Below are positions 19,965 through 31,183 of a stretch of DNA of 64,000 nucleotides, in pieces. The stretch comes from Caldimonas caldifontis (lineage in GTDB: Bacteria; Pseudomonadota; Gammaproteobacteria; Burkholderiales; Burkholderiaceae_C): NCBI RefSeq assembly GCF_002930615.1, contig NZ_PSNX01000003.1, forward strand, positions 62,001 through 126,000, written 5' to 3'. The notes beneath the pieces are model-generated. The model did not search any database. It had not been told where the DNA came from and was given only the letters and a program-made list of their open reading frames with translations. Position 1 is the first letter of the stretch. Each line of letters opens with the position of its first letter. Position numbers and translations under genes: made by a program.

Positions 19965-20735
19965 ATGTGCCAGTTGCTCGGCATGAACTGCAACACCCCC
20001 ACCGACATCGTGTTCAGCTTCACGGGCTTTGCCACGCGTTCGCAGGAGCATGCCGACGGCTTCGGCATCGCCTTCTTCGAGGGCAAGGGCGCGCGGCTCT
20101 TCGTCGACCCGCAGGCGGCCCTGCATTCCCCGGTGGCCGACCTGGTGCGCCGCTACCCGATCCGCAGCACCAATGTGATCGCCCACATCCGCAAGGCGAC
20201 CCAGGGCGAGACCCGGCTGGAGAACTGCCACCCCTTCGTGCGCGAGCTCTGGGGCCGGTACTGGGTGTTTGCGCACAACGGCGACCTGAAGGGCTATGCA
20301 CCGCACCTGCATGCCGCCTTCCGACCCGTGGGCGACACCGACAGCGAGGCCGCCTTCTGCTGGCTCATGCAGGAACTGGCCAAGAACCACGCGCGCGTGC
20401 CCACCCCCGAGCAGCTCACCGACACCCTGACCGAGCTCGTGCCGCAGGTGGCGCGGCATGGCACCTTCAACTTCATGCTCAGCAACGGGCATGCGCTGTG
20501 GGCGCACTGTTCGACCCATCTGCACTACCTCGTGCGCGAGCATCCCTTCCGCCCCGCCAGACTGCAGGACGAGGACCTGAGCGTGAACTTCGCCGAACTG
20601 GCCTCGCCCCAGGACCGGGTGGCCGTGATCGTCACGGAGCCGCTCACCCGCGATGAGGCCTGGACGGCCTTCGCGCCGGGCGAGCTGATCGCCTTCGTGG
20701 ACGGGCAGCCCCTGCGCAGGCCGGCCCGGCCCTGA
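19965..20735 (+). CDS. Class II glutamine amidotransferase (YafJ-like)
   Basis: This 256-residue Ntn-type amidotransferase starts MCQLLGMNCN, with the nucleophile Cys exposed at position 2 once Met is removed; this fixes the start at 19965 rather than a TTG at 19950. The glutaminase signature HIRKATQGETRLENCHPF and FAHNGDLKGY are present. It has no synthetase domain, like E. coli YafJ and related stand-alone glutaminases of unknown partner. It is convergent with the porin gene, seven bases apart. Confidence 0.87.
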   Translation: MCQLLGMNCNTPTDIVFSFTGFATRSQEHADGFGIAFFEGKGARLFVDPQAALHSPVADLVRRYPIRSTNVIAHIRKATQGETRLENCHPFVRELWGRYWVFAHNGDLKGYAPHLHAAFRPVGDTDSEAAFCWLMQELAKNHARVPTPEQLTDTLTELVPQVARHGTFNFMLSNGHALWAHCSTHLHYLVREHPFRPARLQDEDLSVNFAELASPQDRVAVIVTEPLTRDEAWTAFAPGELIAFVDGQPLRRPARP

Positions 20736-20742
20736 CACAGCC

Positions 20743-21750
20743 TCAGAAGCGGTGGCGGATGCCGAAGGCCACCGTGTTGCCGCTGTCGGTGTCGCGGATC
20801 TTGTCGTACATGTAGACCGCGTAAACGTCGGTGCGCTTGGACAGGAAGTGGTCGTAGCCCAGGCTGGCGATGTCGCGCTTGGACTCGGTGGTGCCGGTGG
20901 TCTTGCGCGAGCCGTAGGACGCCAGCACCGAGCCTTCACCGATCCTGTAGGACGCGCCGAGCTGGAAGATCTTGTCCTTGCTGTCGACGGCGCCCTGATC
21001 TTCGCGGATCTGGCCGTATTGCCCGAAGAGCTTCACCGCACCCAGGGCGTAGCTGGCGCCCAGCTGCACGGCCGTCTCGTCCCCGCTGTCGAACACGGCC
21101 TGTACCCGCTGCGCGGAGAAGCTCAGGCCGAGTGGGCCGGCGAAGTACAGCACATTGCCGCCGATGTTGGCATCGCGTGCGCCCGGCGTTTCGTCCAGGG
21201 CATAGGTGACCGTGGCGCTGAGGCCGCCGAAGCGCGGCGAGGCGTAGGTGATGCCGTTGCTCCAGCCGGAGTCGCCCGCGAGCGTGCCCGTGCTGCCGTA
21301 GTAGCTGCGGATGGCCGGCGAGAAGCCGAAGGAGTCGCCGAAGGGGTTGAACAGCAGCGTTGACACGAACATGGGTGTGGAGCGGCGACCCAGGGTCACC
21401 GTCCCGAAGCTCCCGCTCAGTCCCACATTGGCGTTGCGCGCCCAGAAGGCATCACCGTTGAACCGTGCGGCCTCCCCGGTGTCGGCGCGCAGGAAGTGAT
21501 CCAGGGCAAAGTTCACGGCCAGGCCGCCGCCCAGGTCCTCCTTGCCACTGAAGCCGATGTAACTCGTGGTCATGCCGCCGGACTCGACGCGGCCGAGTCG
21601 GGAGGATCCGCTGGTCTCATAGGACCCGACCGCCAGGTCGATCAGGCCATACAGCTGGACCGACGATTGGGCCTGCGCGCCCACACAGGCGCCCACGCCC
21701 AGGGCCATGGCCGCGCCCAGACGGGCCACGCGACAGGGGGACAACTTCAT
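20743..21750 (-). CDS. Gram-negative porin (betaproteobacterial 16-strand type)
   Basis: This 335-residue outer-membrane trimeric porin has a signal peptide (LGAAMALGVGACVGAQA, cleavage near residue 27). The mature start SSVQLYGLIDLAVGSYE is typical of the Burkholderiales porins. The conserved SGKEDLGGGLAVNFALDHF and a terminal aromatic strand ending in RHRF are present, as needed for assembly by the Bam complex. GAGGAG precedes the ATG. The start at 21750 excludes 32 upstream residues without signal character. It is divergent from the isoquinoline-oxidoreductase genes, so co-regulation is possible. Confidence 0.92.
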   Translation of the reverse strand: MKLSPCRVARLGAAMALGVGACVGAQAQSSVQLYGLIDLAVGSYETSGSSRLGRVESGGMTTSYIGFSGKEDLGGGLAVNFALDHFLRADTGEAARFNGDAFWARNANVGLSGSFGTVTLGRRSTPMFVSTLLFNPFGDSFGFSPAIRSYYGSTGTLAGDSGWSNGITYASPRFGGLSATVTYALDETPGARDANIGGNVLYFAGPLGLSFSAQRVQAVFDSGDETAVQLGASYALGAVKLFGQYGQIREDQGAVDSKDKIFQLGASYRIGEGSVLASYGSRKTTGTTESKRDIASLGYDHFLSKRTDVYAVYMYDKIRDTDSGNTVAFGIRHRF

Positions 21751-21910
21751 GATGTTCTCACTCCTCAAGGGTTGCAGAAGATGTTGCATCGTTTTGTATG
21801 CAAGAGCTGTGCCCATGCCCGGCGCCATCCGATGGTGCGTTGGCATTCGAAACGGACCGATTCCGGGTCACAATGCCTGGAACCTGAGCTTTCGCTGAAC
21901 CCGCACCCCG

Positions 21911-22414
21911 ATGCAGCTGCAGATCAACGGTCAGACCCGCGACGTTCCCGATGACGCCACGGACCCTTCGATGCCCCTGTTGTGGGTGCTGCGCGATGTG
22001 CTGCAGCTCACCGGCACCAAGTTCGGATGCGGCATTGCGGCCTGCGGCGCCTGCACCGTGCGGGTGGACGGCCAGGCCGTGCGCTCCTGCGTCACGCCGC
22101 TGTCCTCGGTGCAGGGGCGCAGCATCCAGACCATCGAGGGGCTGGCCGGCGACAAGGAGCCCCATCCGCTGCAAGCGGCTTGGGTGGCGCACCAGGTGCC
22201 CCAATGCGGCTACTGCCAGAGCGGCATGCTGATGGCCGCCGCCGCCTTGCTCGACACCACCCCGGAGCCCACCGATGCACAGATCGATGCGGCGATCACC
22301 AACCTGTGCCGCTGCGGAACCTACCCCAGGGTGCGGGCCGCCATCAAGACGGCCGCCGCCCAGCTCAGGCCCACCCGTCCTCCGCGCGGTCCTTTGCGCG
22401 TGAAAACCGCATGA
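21911..22414 (+). CDS. iorA: Molybdenum hydroxylase small subunit with two [2Fe-2S] clusters (IorA-like)
   Basis: This 167-residue electron-transfer subunit has a plant-ferredoxin-type cluster with Cys near 40, 45, 48 and 60 ([14 protein letters not shown]) and a second cluster with Cys near 99, 102, 133 and 135 (QCGYCQSGM and [11 protein letters not shown]). It pairs with the molybdopterin subunit encoded next, with which it overlaps by four bases. The two-gene arrangement without a FAD subunit is that of isoquinoline 1-oxidoreductase and related aldehyde or N-heterocycle hydroxylases. The gene symbol is by similarity; the substrate is not known. Confidence 0.85.
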   Translation: MQLQINGQTRDVPDDATDPSMPLLWVLRDVLQLTGTKFGCGIAACGACTVRVDGQAVRSCVTPLSSVQGRSIQTIEGLAGDKEPHPLQAAWVAHQVPQCGYCQSGMLMAAAALLDTTPEPTDAQIDAAITNLCRCGTYPRVRAAIKTAAAQLRPTRPPRGPLRVKTA

Positions 22415-24717
22415 AGCGCCGCACCTTCGTCCTCAGCGGGGCGGCGCTGGGCGGAGCCCTCCTGGTGGGCTGGGGCGCGATGCCGCCACGCGACCGGGTG
22501 GGACGCCGCGGCCCGCTGACCTCGACCGACAACGAGGTGCGCCTGAACGGCTGGATCCGCATCGCCGCCGACGGCCGCGTGCTGCTGGCCATGAACCGCA
22601 GCGAGATGGGCCAGGGCGTGCACACGGCCTTGCCGATGCTCGTGGCCGAACAGCTGGACATCGGTCTGGACCGCATCCAGCTCGAACAGGCCGGACCCGA
22701 GGCGCTGTACGGCAACGTGGCGATGTTCCTCGGGGCCCTGCCTTTCCATCCAGACGATCGCGAGCCCGGCCACGAGACGCGTGGCGTGCGCGCCGGCCGC
22801 TGGTTCGTTGCCAAGCTGGCGCGCGAGCTGGGCATCAACGTCACCGGCGGATCGTCCAGCATCGCCGATGCCTGGGAGGTGCTGCCGCTGGCCGCGGCCA
22901 CCGCCCGCGCCGAGCTGCTGGGCGCCGCGGCATTGCAGTGGCGACTGCCGGTGGACGAGCTGCGCATCGTGAACGGGGTCATCGAACACGAATCCGGGGT
23001 GCGCGGGCACTTCGGCGAATTCGCGCGCCAGGCCGCGGCCCTCACCGTCAGCGCCCGCAACATCCACGTGAAGCCGCGCGAAGCCTGGCAGGTGATCGGC
23101 CGGCAACCGCTGCGCACCGACGTGCCGGCCAAGGTGAACGGCACGGCCGTCTTCGGCATGGACGTCAAGCCCGAGGGCCTGCTGTATGCCGTGGTGCGCC
23201 ACTGCCCGATGCTGGGCGGCAGTGCAGCGCGTGTGGATGTCGATGCCACGCTGCGCCGCCCCGGCGTGGAGCGCGTGGTGCGCCTGGGCCGCACCGCCGG
23301 TGCCACCTCGGGCGTGGCCGTGGTGGCACGCAGCACCTGGCATGCCCTGCAGGCCGCGCGCAGCATGGACGTGGTGTGGCGCGCCCCGCCTCACGACCCG
23401 TCCGTGGGCCTGCTCGACACGCAGCGCATCGACGCATCGCTTGAACAGGCCGCTCGCGAAGCGCAGGACAACGCCGGCGGCGTGCCCTTCCATCGCCGCG
23501 GTGACGTGGACGCAGCCGAGGCCGCCGCCGCACGGCGTCACGAGGCTGTCTACCACGCCCCCTACCTGGCCCACGCCACGATGGAGCCGATGAACTGCAC
23601 GGCCCAGGTGCGCGACGGCCGCGTCACCGTGTGGGCGCCCACCCAGGCGCCCACCTTCGCACGCGAGGTGGCCGCGCGCGTGGCCGGCGTGGACGTGGAC
23701 GCGGTGGACCTGCACATCACGCTGCTGGGCGGCGGTTTCGGCCGCCGCCTGGACGTGGACTACGTGGCCCAGGCCGTGCGCATCGCGATGGAGACCGGCG
23801 GCCGCCCGGTGCAACTGGTGTGGCCGCGCGAGGAAGACTTCACCCACGACTTCTACCGCCCTGCTGGTGTTGCCGTGATGCGTGCCGCGCTGGACGCGCG
23901 CGGCCGTCCTCAGGCCCTGCGCATGACCGTGGCCGGCGACGCCATCACGCCGCGCTGGATTGCGCGCAACCGCCCCGCCTGGGCCACGCGCTTCGACGCG
24001 CCCGACAAGACGGCCGCCGAGGGCTTCTTCGATCTGCCCTATGCGGTGCCCCACCAACGGATTGCGCAGCAGGCCACGCGCAGCGGCGTGCCCATCGGCT
24101 ACTGGCGGGCGGTGGGCCATTCCCACCATGCCTTCTTCACCGAGTGCTTCATCGACGAGCTGGCGCACGAGGCTGGCCAGGACCCGGTGGCCTTCCGCCT
24201 CAGCCTGCTGGACCAGCACCCGCGCTTTGCCACCGTGCTCAAGCTTGCGGCCGACAAGGCCCAGTGGGGTCGGCCGCTGGCTCCCGGCCGCGCCCGCGGT
24301 GTGGCCCTGCACGAAAGCTTCGGCTCCATCGTCGCCGAGGTGATGGAGGTGTCGCTCGACAACGGCCGCCCGCGCGTGCACCGCGTGGTCTGCGCGATTG
24401 ATTGCGGCACCGTGGTGCATCCGGGTATCGTGGCCCAGCAGATGGAAGGCGGCGTGATCTTCGGCCTGAGCGCCGCGCTCTACGGCCGGGTGGACATCCG
24501 CAACGGCGAAGTGGTGCAGAAGAACTTCCACCAGGCGCCCATGCTCTCGCTGGCCGAAACCCCCGTGATCGAAACCCACATCGTGCCCAGCACCTTGCCG
24601 CCCGGCGGAGTGGGCGAACCCGCCACACCACCGGCCGCCCCGGCGCTGGTCAATGCCTTGTTTGCACTGACGGGCGAACGCGTGCGGCGGCTGCCCTTGC
24701 TGCCCCCGCCGGCCTGA
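22411..24717 (+). CDS. iorB: Molybdopterin-binding xanthine-dehydrogenase-family large subunit (IorB-like)
   Basis: This 768-residue catalytic subunit oxidises an aldehyde or N-heterocycle with water as oxygen source. The N-terminus [20 protein letters not shown] resembles a twin-arginine signal, so the complex is probably periplasmic. Cofactor motifs include [38 protein letters not shown], and the catalytic-Glu region [12 protein letters not shown] near residue 736. It overlaps iorA by four bases. The stop abuts the pyrF stop within one TGATCA. No cytochrome or cofactor-maturation gene is adjacent. Confidence 0.86.
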   Translation: MKRRTFVLSGAALGGALLVGWGAMPPRDRVGRRGPLTSTDNEVRLNGWIRIAADGRVLLAMNRSEMGQGVHTALPMLVAEQLDIGLDRIQLEQAGPEALYGNVAMFLGALPFHPDDREPGHETRGVRAGRWFVAKLARELGINVTGGSSSIADAWEVLPLAAATARAELLGAAALQWRLPVDELRIVNGVIEHESGVRGHFGEFARQAAALTVSARNIHVKPREAWQVIGRQPLRTDVPAKVNGTAVFGMDVKPEGLLYAVVRHCPMLGGSAARVDVDATLRRPGVERVVRLGRTAGATSGVAVVARSTWHALQAARSMDVVWRAPPHDPSVGLLDTQRIDASLEQAAREAQDNAGGVPFHRRGDVDAAEAAAARRHEAVYHAPYLAHATMEPMNCTAQVRDGRVTVWAPTQAPTFAREVAARVAGVDVDAVDLHITLLGGGFGRRLDVDYVAQAVRIAMETGGRPVQLVWPREEDFTHDFYRPAGVAVMRAALDARGRPQALRMTVAGDAITPRWIARNRPAWATRFDAPDKTAAEGFFDLPYAVPHQRIAQQATRSGVPIGYWRAVGHSHHAFFTECFIDELAHEAGQDPVAFRLSLLDQHPRFATVLKLAADKAQWGRPLAPGRARGVALHESFGSIVAEVMEVSLDNGRPRVHRVVCAIDCGTVVHPGIVAQQMEGGVIFGLSAALYGRVDIRNGEVVQKNFHQAPMLSLAETPVIETHIVPSTLPPGGVGEPATPPAAPALVNALFALTGERVRRLPLLPPPA

Positions 24718-25557
24718 TCAGCGTCGCGCCGCGTTGAGCTCGTCGCGCGTGGCCATCGCAGCGCGCCGCGCGGCTTCGGCGAAGTCGGGGCCGCTGCCGG
24801 CGTAGAGCACGCTGCGGCCCACGTTCACCACCACCAGGCCGGTGATGCGGCCACCGTGCTCGCGGTAGCCCGCCTTCACGGTGGCGGTGGCGTCCCCGCC
24901 CTGGGCGCCCACCCCGGGGATCAGCAGCGGCACCGTCGGAGCGAGCTCGCGCACGCGCCCAATTTCGGCGGGGAAGGTGGCGCCCACCACCAGGCCGAGC
25001 TGGCCGGTGGTGTTCCAGGGGCCCTGGGCCAGGCGGGCGAGGTGTTCGTACAGGCGGGGTTGCCCCTCCACCTCGGCCAGGCGCTGGTTCTGCAGGTCCG
25101 AGCCGCCGGGGTTGGAGGTGCGGCACAGCAGGATGGCGCCCTTGGTCGGATAGCGCAGATAGGGCTCGATGGAGTCGAAGCCCATGAAGGGCGAGAGCGT
25201 GACGGCATCGGCCCCGTAGCGCTCGAAGGCCTCGCGGGCGTACTGCTCGGCGGTGGCGCCGATGTCACCGCGCTTGGCGTCGAGGATGACCGGCACCTGC
25301 GGTGCCACGGCGCGGATGTGCGCCATCAGCCGCTCGAGCTGGTCTTCGGCGCGGTGGGCGGCGAAATAGGCGATCTGGGGCTTGTAGGCGATGACCAGAT
25401 CGCGGGTGGCATCGACGATGGCCGCGCAGAAGTCGAAGATGCGCGAGGCATCGCCGCGCCAGGGCGACGGGAACTTGGCCGGATCGGGGTCCAGCCCCAC
25501 GCACATCAGCGAGTCGTTGAGGCGTTCGGCGGCGTGGAGCTGGTCGATGAAAGGCAT
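24718..25557 (-). CDS. pyrF: Orotidine 5'-phosphate decarboxylase
   Basis: This 279-residue enzyme decarboxylates OMP to UMP, the last step of de novo pyrimidine synthesis. The catalytic [15 protein letters not shown] motif near residue 93 and the length mark the type 2 PyrF group found in betaproteobacteria. The N-terminus [29 protein letters not shown] fixes the start at 25557. A C-terminal extension ends RDELNAARR. It is convergent with iorB, with the two stop codons adjacent. Confidence 0.95.
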   Translation of the reverse strand: MPFIDQLHAAERLNDSLMCVGLDPDPAKFPSPWRGDASRIFDFCAAIVDATRDLVIAYKPQIAYFAAHRAEDQLERLMAHIRAVAPQVPVILDAKRGDIGATAEQYAREAFERYGADAVTLSPFMGFDSIEPYLRYPTKGAILLCRTSNPGGSDLQNQRLAEVEGQPRLYEHLARLAQGPWNTTGQLGLVVGATFPAEIGRVRELAPTVPLLIPGVGAQGGDATATVKAGYREHGGRITGLVVVNVGRSVLYAGSGPDFAEAARRAAMATRDELNAARR

Positions 25558-25589
25558 GCCCCGATTGTAGAAGGGGCCTCCCGCGGGCC

Positions 25590-26621
25590 CTACTTGCCGC
25601 CGTACTTCTCCAGCAGGTCGCGTGCATCCTGCAGCAGCGCCTTGCCGCTCGCGCCGCGCTTGTCGATGTCGGCCACCCACTCGTCATAGAGCGAGGCCGA
25701 AGCCGCGATCCAGTTCTCCAGCTCGCTGGCCGGCACGGTGTAGAAGGTGTTGCCGCGGTCCACCGCCGCCTTGCGGCCGGCGGCCTTGCTGTCGTCCCAG
25801 ATCTGGCCGATCTGCTTCGACAGAGCCATGCCGCTGTTGCGGTCCACCACGGCCTTCAGGTCGGCCGGCAGGCTGTCGTACTTGGCCTGGTTCATGCCGA
25901 AGATGAACACGGCCGAATACAGCGCAGGCTTGGCCGGGTCGGTCTCGGAATGGAACTTCACCATCTCCTGCAGGCGCAGCGACGGCATCACCTCCCAGGG
26001 CAGCAGGAAGCCGTCGATCACGCCCTTGTTCACCGCCTCGGGGATGGCCGGCAACGGCATGCCCACGGGGGAAGCGCCAAGCTTGGTGAGCAGCTTGTTG
26101 GTCTGGCGCGTGGGCGCGCGCATCTTCAGCCCCTTGAAGTCCGCCAGGGTGCGCACGGGCCGCTCGCGGGTGTGCACATAGCCCTGGTCGTGCACCCACA
26201 CGGCCAGGATCTTGGTGCCGGGAAATTCCTTGAGCGCGTGCTTTTGCAGATAGTCCCAGGCGGCCTGTGCGCCGGATTCGGCCGAGCGGGTCATGAAGGG
26301 CAGCTCGAACACCTCCATCATCGGGAAACGCCCCGCGGTGTAGCCCGGCAGGGTGATGGTGAGGTCGGTCACGCCATCGCGCACCTGGTCCACCAGCTGG
26401 GGTGGCGTGCCGCCCAGCGACATGGCAGGGAAGATCTGGCACTTCAGGCGGTTGTTCGATTCGGCCGCGACCTTGTCGCACCAGGGCGTGATGACACGCT
26501 GCGAGGCCATGGCCTGCGTGTTCCAGATGTGGTGGAACTTGAGCGTGACCTCCTGCGCCCCGGCCGTCATCGCCAGGCTGGCGGCCGCAGCCGCCAGGCT
26601 GCATTGGATCCAGGTTTTCAT
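25590..26621 (-). CDS. TRAP transporter substrate-binding protein, DctP family
   Basis: This 343-residue periplasmic receptor has a signal peptide ([16 protein letters not shown], cleaved near residue 23) and DctP-family motifs: FHHIWNTQA at the mature start, [17 protein letters not shown] and [16 protein letters not shown], with the conserved Arg that binds a carboxylate in the LKMRAP segment. AGGAGACA precedes the ATG at 26621. No DctQ or DctM membrane subunit is adjacent, so it is an orphan receptor here. A GntR regulator is divergent. The ligand is probably an organic acid, inferred from the family. Confidence 0.9.
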   Translation of the reverse strand: MKTWIQCSLAAAAASLAMTAGAQEVTLKFHHIWNTQAMASQRVITPWCDKVAAESNNRLKCQIFPAMSLGGTPPQLVDQVRDGVTDLTITLPGYTAGRFPMMEVFELPFMTRSAESGAQAAWDYLQKHALKEFPGTKILAVWVHDQGYVHTRERPVRTLADFKGLKMRAPTRQTNKLLTKLGASPVGMPLPAIPEAVNKGVIDGFLLPWEVMPSLRLQEMVKFHSETDPAKPALYSAVFIFGMNQAKYDSLPADLKAVVDRNSGMALSKQIGQIWDDSKAAGRKAAVDRGNTFYTVPASELENWIAASASLYDEWVADIDKRGASGKALLQDARDLLEKYGGK

Positions 26622-26788
26622 GGGGTGTCTCCTGTCGGATGGGAATGCCGCATCGTAGGCCTGCACCGCCCCCGGCACACTGGGACAAACCGGGAGAGCC
26701 GCCACGATCGGTGCGAATGGCGCCAGTCCCACACGGCAAGGTTGGACAGCTTTGCGCCACGTCATCTGCAGCCGTGGCGACAGCGGCC

Positions 26789-26794
26789 TACAAT
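26789..26794 (+). promoter_or_regulatory. -10 candidate for the GntR gene
   Basis: TACAAT is a near-consensus -10 hexamer that lies 26 bases before the ATG at 26820 and 11 before that at 26805. No good -35 is seen, so an activator or extended element may be needed. The position favours the later ATG or a nearly leaderless message. Confidence 0.35.
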
Positions 26795-26819
26795 CATCCG
26801 ATGAATGCCTGACCCGCTG

Positions 26820-27527
26820 ATGGACACCGCACCCACCCCTCGTCGATCGCTCGTGGATGTGGCCGTTGACGCGATGCGCCAGCGGCTGGAGCGCGGTGCC
26901 TGGCGCGTGGGCGAGCGCATCCCCATCGAGCCCGAGCTCGCCGCCGAGCTCGGCGTGAGCCGCAACACCGTGCGCGAGGCCGTGCGCGTGCTGGCCTTCA
27001 GCGGCGTGCTGGAAGTGCGTCAGGGCGATGGCACCTACGTGCGCTCGGCAGTGGACACCACCGACATGGCCCAGGGCCTGAGCGGCGCTTCGCTGCGCGA
27101 GCACCTGGAAGTGCGCGCGATGCTGGAGGTGGAGGCTGCCCGGCTGGCCGCGCAGCGCCGCACGCCCGAAGACCAGGAGCGCATCTTCGCCGCCCTGGCC
27201 CTGCGCGGCGAGCGCCCCGACAAACGGCGCAAGGACGTCTTCATCGAGCACGACCTGGCCTTCCACCGTGCCGTCGTCGATGCGGCGCACAACCCGGCAC
27301 TGGGCAAGCTCTATGGCTTCTTTGCGCGCGCCGTGCGGGCCACGCTGAAAGGCATGATGGCGCGCCCCGACCTGCCCGAGCCCGATTACGCGGCCCACGC
27401 AGCGGTGGCCGAGGCCATCGCCCGGCGCGATCCCGAAGGCGCCGCCCAGGCCGCCCGCGAACTGCTCCAGCCCATCCTCGACGCCCTCGACCCCCTGCCC
27501 CCGCCACCGACGGCCCCGGAAGCCTGA
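26820..27527 (+). CDS. GntR/FadR-family transcriptional regulator with FCD domain
   Basis: This regulator of about 235 residues has an N-terminal winged helix (EPELAAELGVSRNTVREAV, about residues 33-75) and an all-helical FCD ligand-binding domain. FCD proteins sense small organic acids, often with a metal held by conserved Asp and His residues; HDLAFHRAVVDAAHNPAL is visible. An alternative ATG at 26805 adds five residues; I prefer 26820 because of the TACAAT -10 at 26789. It is divergent from the TRAP receptor, a likely target, and directly precedes an MFS permease gene, one base after its stop. Confidence 0.87.
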   Translation: MDTAPTPRRSLVDVAVDAMRQRLERGAWRVGERIPIEPELAAELGVSRNTVREAVRVLAFSGVLEVRQGDGTYVRSAVDTTDMAQGLSGASLREHLEVRAMLEVEAARLAAQRRTPEDQERIFAALALRGERPDKRRKDVFIEHDLAFHRAVVDAAHNPALGKLYGFFARAVRATLKGMMARPDLPEPDYAAHAAVAEAIARRDPEGAAQAARELLQPILDALDPLPPPPTAPEA

Positions 27528-27528
27528 G

Positions 27529-28710
27529 TTGACCGCTGCCTCCCGCCCCGCCTCGTCCGCAGGCCTGCTCATTGCCGGCCTGGTCCTCGTCTCCCTCAAC
27601 CTGCGCCCGGCGCTGTCCAGCGTCTCCCCGGTGCTGGCCTGGATCCAGGCCAGCCTGGGCCTGTCGGCCACCGCCGCGGGGCTGCTGACCACCCTGCCGG
27701 TGCTGTGCCTGGGCGTGTTCGCCCCGCTGGCGCCCCGCCTGGCCGCCCGCCTGGGGTCAGAGCGCACCATCTTCGTCGTGCTGCTGGTACTGGCAGCCGG
27801 CACGGCCCTGCGCGCCGTGCTGGGCCCCACCGGACTGTTCCTCGGGGCCCTGCTGGCCGGTGCGTCCATCGGCGTCATCGGCGTGCTGCTGCCCAGCCTG
27901 ATCAAGCGCGACTTCCCCCGGCACATCGGCACGATGATGGGGGTCTACACGATGGCCCTGTGCCTGGGTGCAGCCATCGCCGCCGGTGCCACGGTCCCGC
28001 TGATGGATGCTCTGGACGGGAGCTGGCGCGGCGCGCTGGCCGCCTGGGCCGTGCTCGCGGTGGCGGCTGCCGCGCTGTGGTGGCCGCAGGTACGCGGCCA
28101 GACCGGCGCCGCCCCGATGCCCCCTGGGGCGCCGCTCTGGCGCGACCGCCTGGCCTGGGCCGTGACGCTGTACATGGGCCTGCAGTCGGCCCTGGCCTAT
28201 TGCGTGTTCGGGTGGCTGCCGCCCATCCTGATCGAGCGCGGCGTGGCGCCGCTGCAGGCCGGCCTGGTGGTATCGGTATCGGTGCTGGTGCAGCTCGTCA
28301 CCGCCTTCACCGGCCCCTGGATCGCCATGCGCCTGGGGGCCGACCAGCGGCCCACCCTGCTGCTGATGCTGGGCCTGGCCCTGGTGGGCTGGCTGGGCTG
28401 CGTGGCCGGGCCGCTGGAAGGCCTGTGGCTGTGGGCCGTGCTGCAGGGCCTGGGGCAGGGCGGGCAGTTCAGCGTGGCGCTGCTGCTCATCGTGCTGCGC
28501 TCGCCCGATGCCCCCACGGCCGCGCGGCTGTCGGGCATGTCGCAGGGCGTGGGCTACACCCTGGCCTCGCTGGGCCCGCTGGCCCTGGGACTGAGCCACG
28601 ACCTGCTAGGCGACTGGTCGGCCGCCGGGCCGCTGTTCACCGTGGTCACGCTGGCGGCCGCGGCGGCCGGCTGGTTCGCCGCGCAGAACCGCCTCATCGA
28701 GGCGCGCTGA
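27529..28710 (+). CDS. MFS transporter, CynX/NimT-like
   Basis: This 393-residue major facilitator has about 12 membrane helices. The first helix region with NLRPALSSVSPVLAWIQ is typical of the CynX/NimT (cyanate or 2-nitroimidazole transport) group. The only near start is a TTG at 27529, one base after the GntR stop; the first in-frame ATG lies more than 100 codons in. Start by coupling with the regulator is likely. The name reflects similarity only; the substrate is unknown. It is convergent with purB, ten bases apart. Confidence 0.83.
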   Translation: MTAASRPASSAGLLIAGLVLVSLNLRPALSSVSPVLAWIQASLGLSATAAGLLTTLPVLCLGVFAPLAPRLAARLGSERTIFVVLLVLAAGTALRAVLGPTGLFLGALLAGASIGVIGVLLPSLIKRDFPRHIGTMMGVYTMALCLGAAIAAGATVPLMDALDGSWRGALAAWAVLAVAAAALWWPQVRGQTGAAPMPPGAPLWRDRLAWAVTLYMGLQSALAYCVFGWLPPILIERGVAPLQAGLVVSVSVLVQLVTAFTGPWIAMRLGADQRPTLLLMLGLALVGWLGCVAGPLEGLWLWAVLQGLGQGGQFSVALLLIVLRSPDAPTAARLSGMSQGVGYTLASLGPLALGLSHDLLGDWSAAGPLFTVVTLAAAAAGWFAAQNRLIEAR

Positions 28711-28720
28711 ATCCGCGCCT

Positions 28721-30130
<1,410 letters not shown>

Positions 30131-30157
30131 TTAGGCGTCCAGGCCGGACGCCGGGTC

Positions 30158-31183
30158 TCAACGTGCCGCCTCGCGAAAGACGGCGATGCGCTCGGCGTCC
30201 GCGGGATGGCTCGCGAAGGCGATGCCCAGCAGCGAGCGGTCGCGGCCGCCTTCCTTTGCGCCGATCTTCTCGAAGAAGCGCACCATGGCCAGCGGCGACA
30301 GGCCAGCAGCCCGCAGGATGCGGATGCTGGTGACATCGGCCTCGCGCTCGGCCGCACGAGAGTAGGCTGCCTGGCCCAGGATCACGGGCGCGGCCGCCAG
30401 CCAGCCGCTGAAGTCACCGAAGGCCACACTGGTGATCACCCCCAGCAGGCCGGTCTGCACCACCATGCGCATCCCGTGGCGGTGTTCGACATGACCCAAC
30501 TCGTGCGCCAGCACGCCCACCACCACCTCGACGTCGCCTTCGACCAGCTTCACCAGCTCGTCGGTCATCACGATGATGCCGCCGGGCAGAGCAAAGGCGT
30601 TGGGGCCGATGCGGCTCTTGTGGAAGTGCACCCGGTAGGCAGGCGCCTGGCCGGCCGGATAGGCGGCCGCGACGGCGCCGTCGAAGGCGCGTTTCAAGGC
30701 CTCCTGCTGGACCATCGGCAAGGTACTGGGTTCGAGGATCTGCCCACCCAGGGTGTGCAGGGCCGATTCGCCCAGGCGCTGGTCGACCGAAGCCGGCACG
30801 AAGCTCAGCACCCCCCGGGCGGCCGCCGGCAGGCCCCACTGGTAGAGCGCACCGGCCAGCACCGCCAGCAGGGCCACGGCCACCAGCACGCCGCGCCAGC
30901 TCTGCTGGGCGCGTTCCACCAGAGAGCCGCGATGGCCGTGTCCGGCGCGCCAGGCATCGAAGGCCGCCGGATCGTAAGCCTGGAAGCTGGCGCCGTCGGC
31001 GACATGGACGATGCGCTGCCCATGCCGCGTGCGCTCGGGCCATTGCACCTGCGACAGCGGCACCACGCGGTCCAGCGTGTCGCCGCGCAGTTGCAGGCCT
31101 TGCGGCGTCAGCGATGCAAGCGCCTTCACCGGCCGCGCCGAACGGCCGTCGAAATAGTCACCGGCAAGCTCAGAAACCGACAT
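30158..31183 (-). CDS. M48 family membrane metallopeptidase
   Basis: This 341-residue zinc protease has a cytoplasmic N-terminal region of about 90 residues (an SH3-like or DUF start with LTPQGLQLRGDTLDRVV), one membrane helix near 93-113, and a catalytic domain with HELGHVEHRHG near residue 226 and the third ligand in EREADVTSI. The ATG at 31183 overlaps the end of the DUF898 gene by 14 bases; the longer frame to 31222 is less likely. The overlap suggests that this protease and the DUF898 membrane protein are made together and work together. Confidence 0.85.
   Translation of the reverse strand: MSVSELAGDYFDGRSARPVKALASLTPQGLQLRGDTLDRVVPLSQVQWPERTRHGQRIVHVADGASFQAYDPAAFDAWRAGHGHRGSLVERAQQSWRGVLVAVALLAVLAGALYQWGLPAAARGVLSFVPASVDQRLGESALHTLGGQILEPSTLPMVQQEALKRAFDGAVAAAYPAGQAPAYRVHFHKSRIGPNAFALPGGIIVMTDELVKLVEGDVEVVVGVLAHELGHVEHRHGMRMVVQTGLLGVITSVAFGDFSGWLAAAPVILGQAAYSRAAEREADVTSIRILRAAGLSPLAMVRFFEKIGAKEGGRDRSLLGIAFASHPADAERIAVFREAAR

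Noticed and set aside
22321-24579. A 752-codon open frame on the minus strand opposite the molybdenum hydroxylase genes
   Set aside because: It is His/Ala/Gly-rich with no recognisable domain, and mirrors the codon pattern of a clearly real gene on the plus strand. Such shadows are common at this GC content.
26622-27932. Upstream extension of the TRAP receptor frame to 780 residues
   Set aside because: The extension runs antisense through the GntR gene; the signal peptide and ribosome binding site fix the start at 26621.
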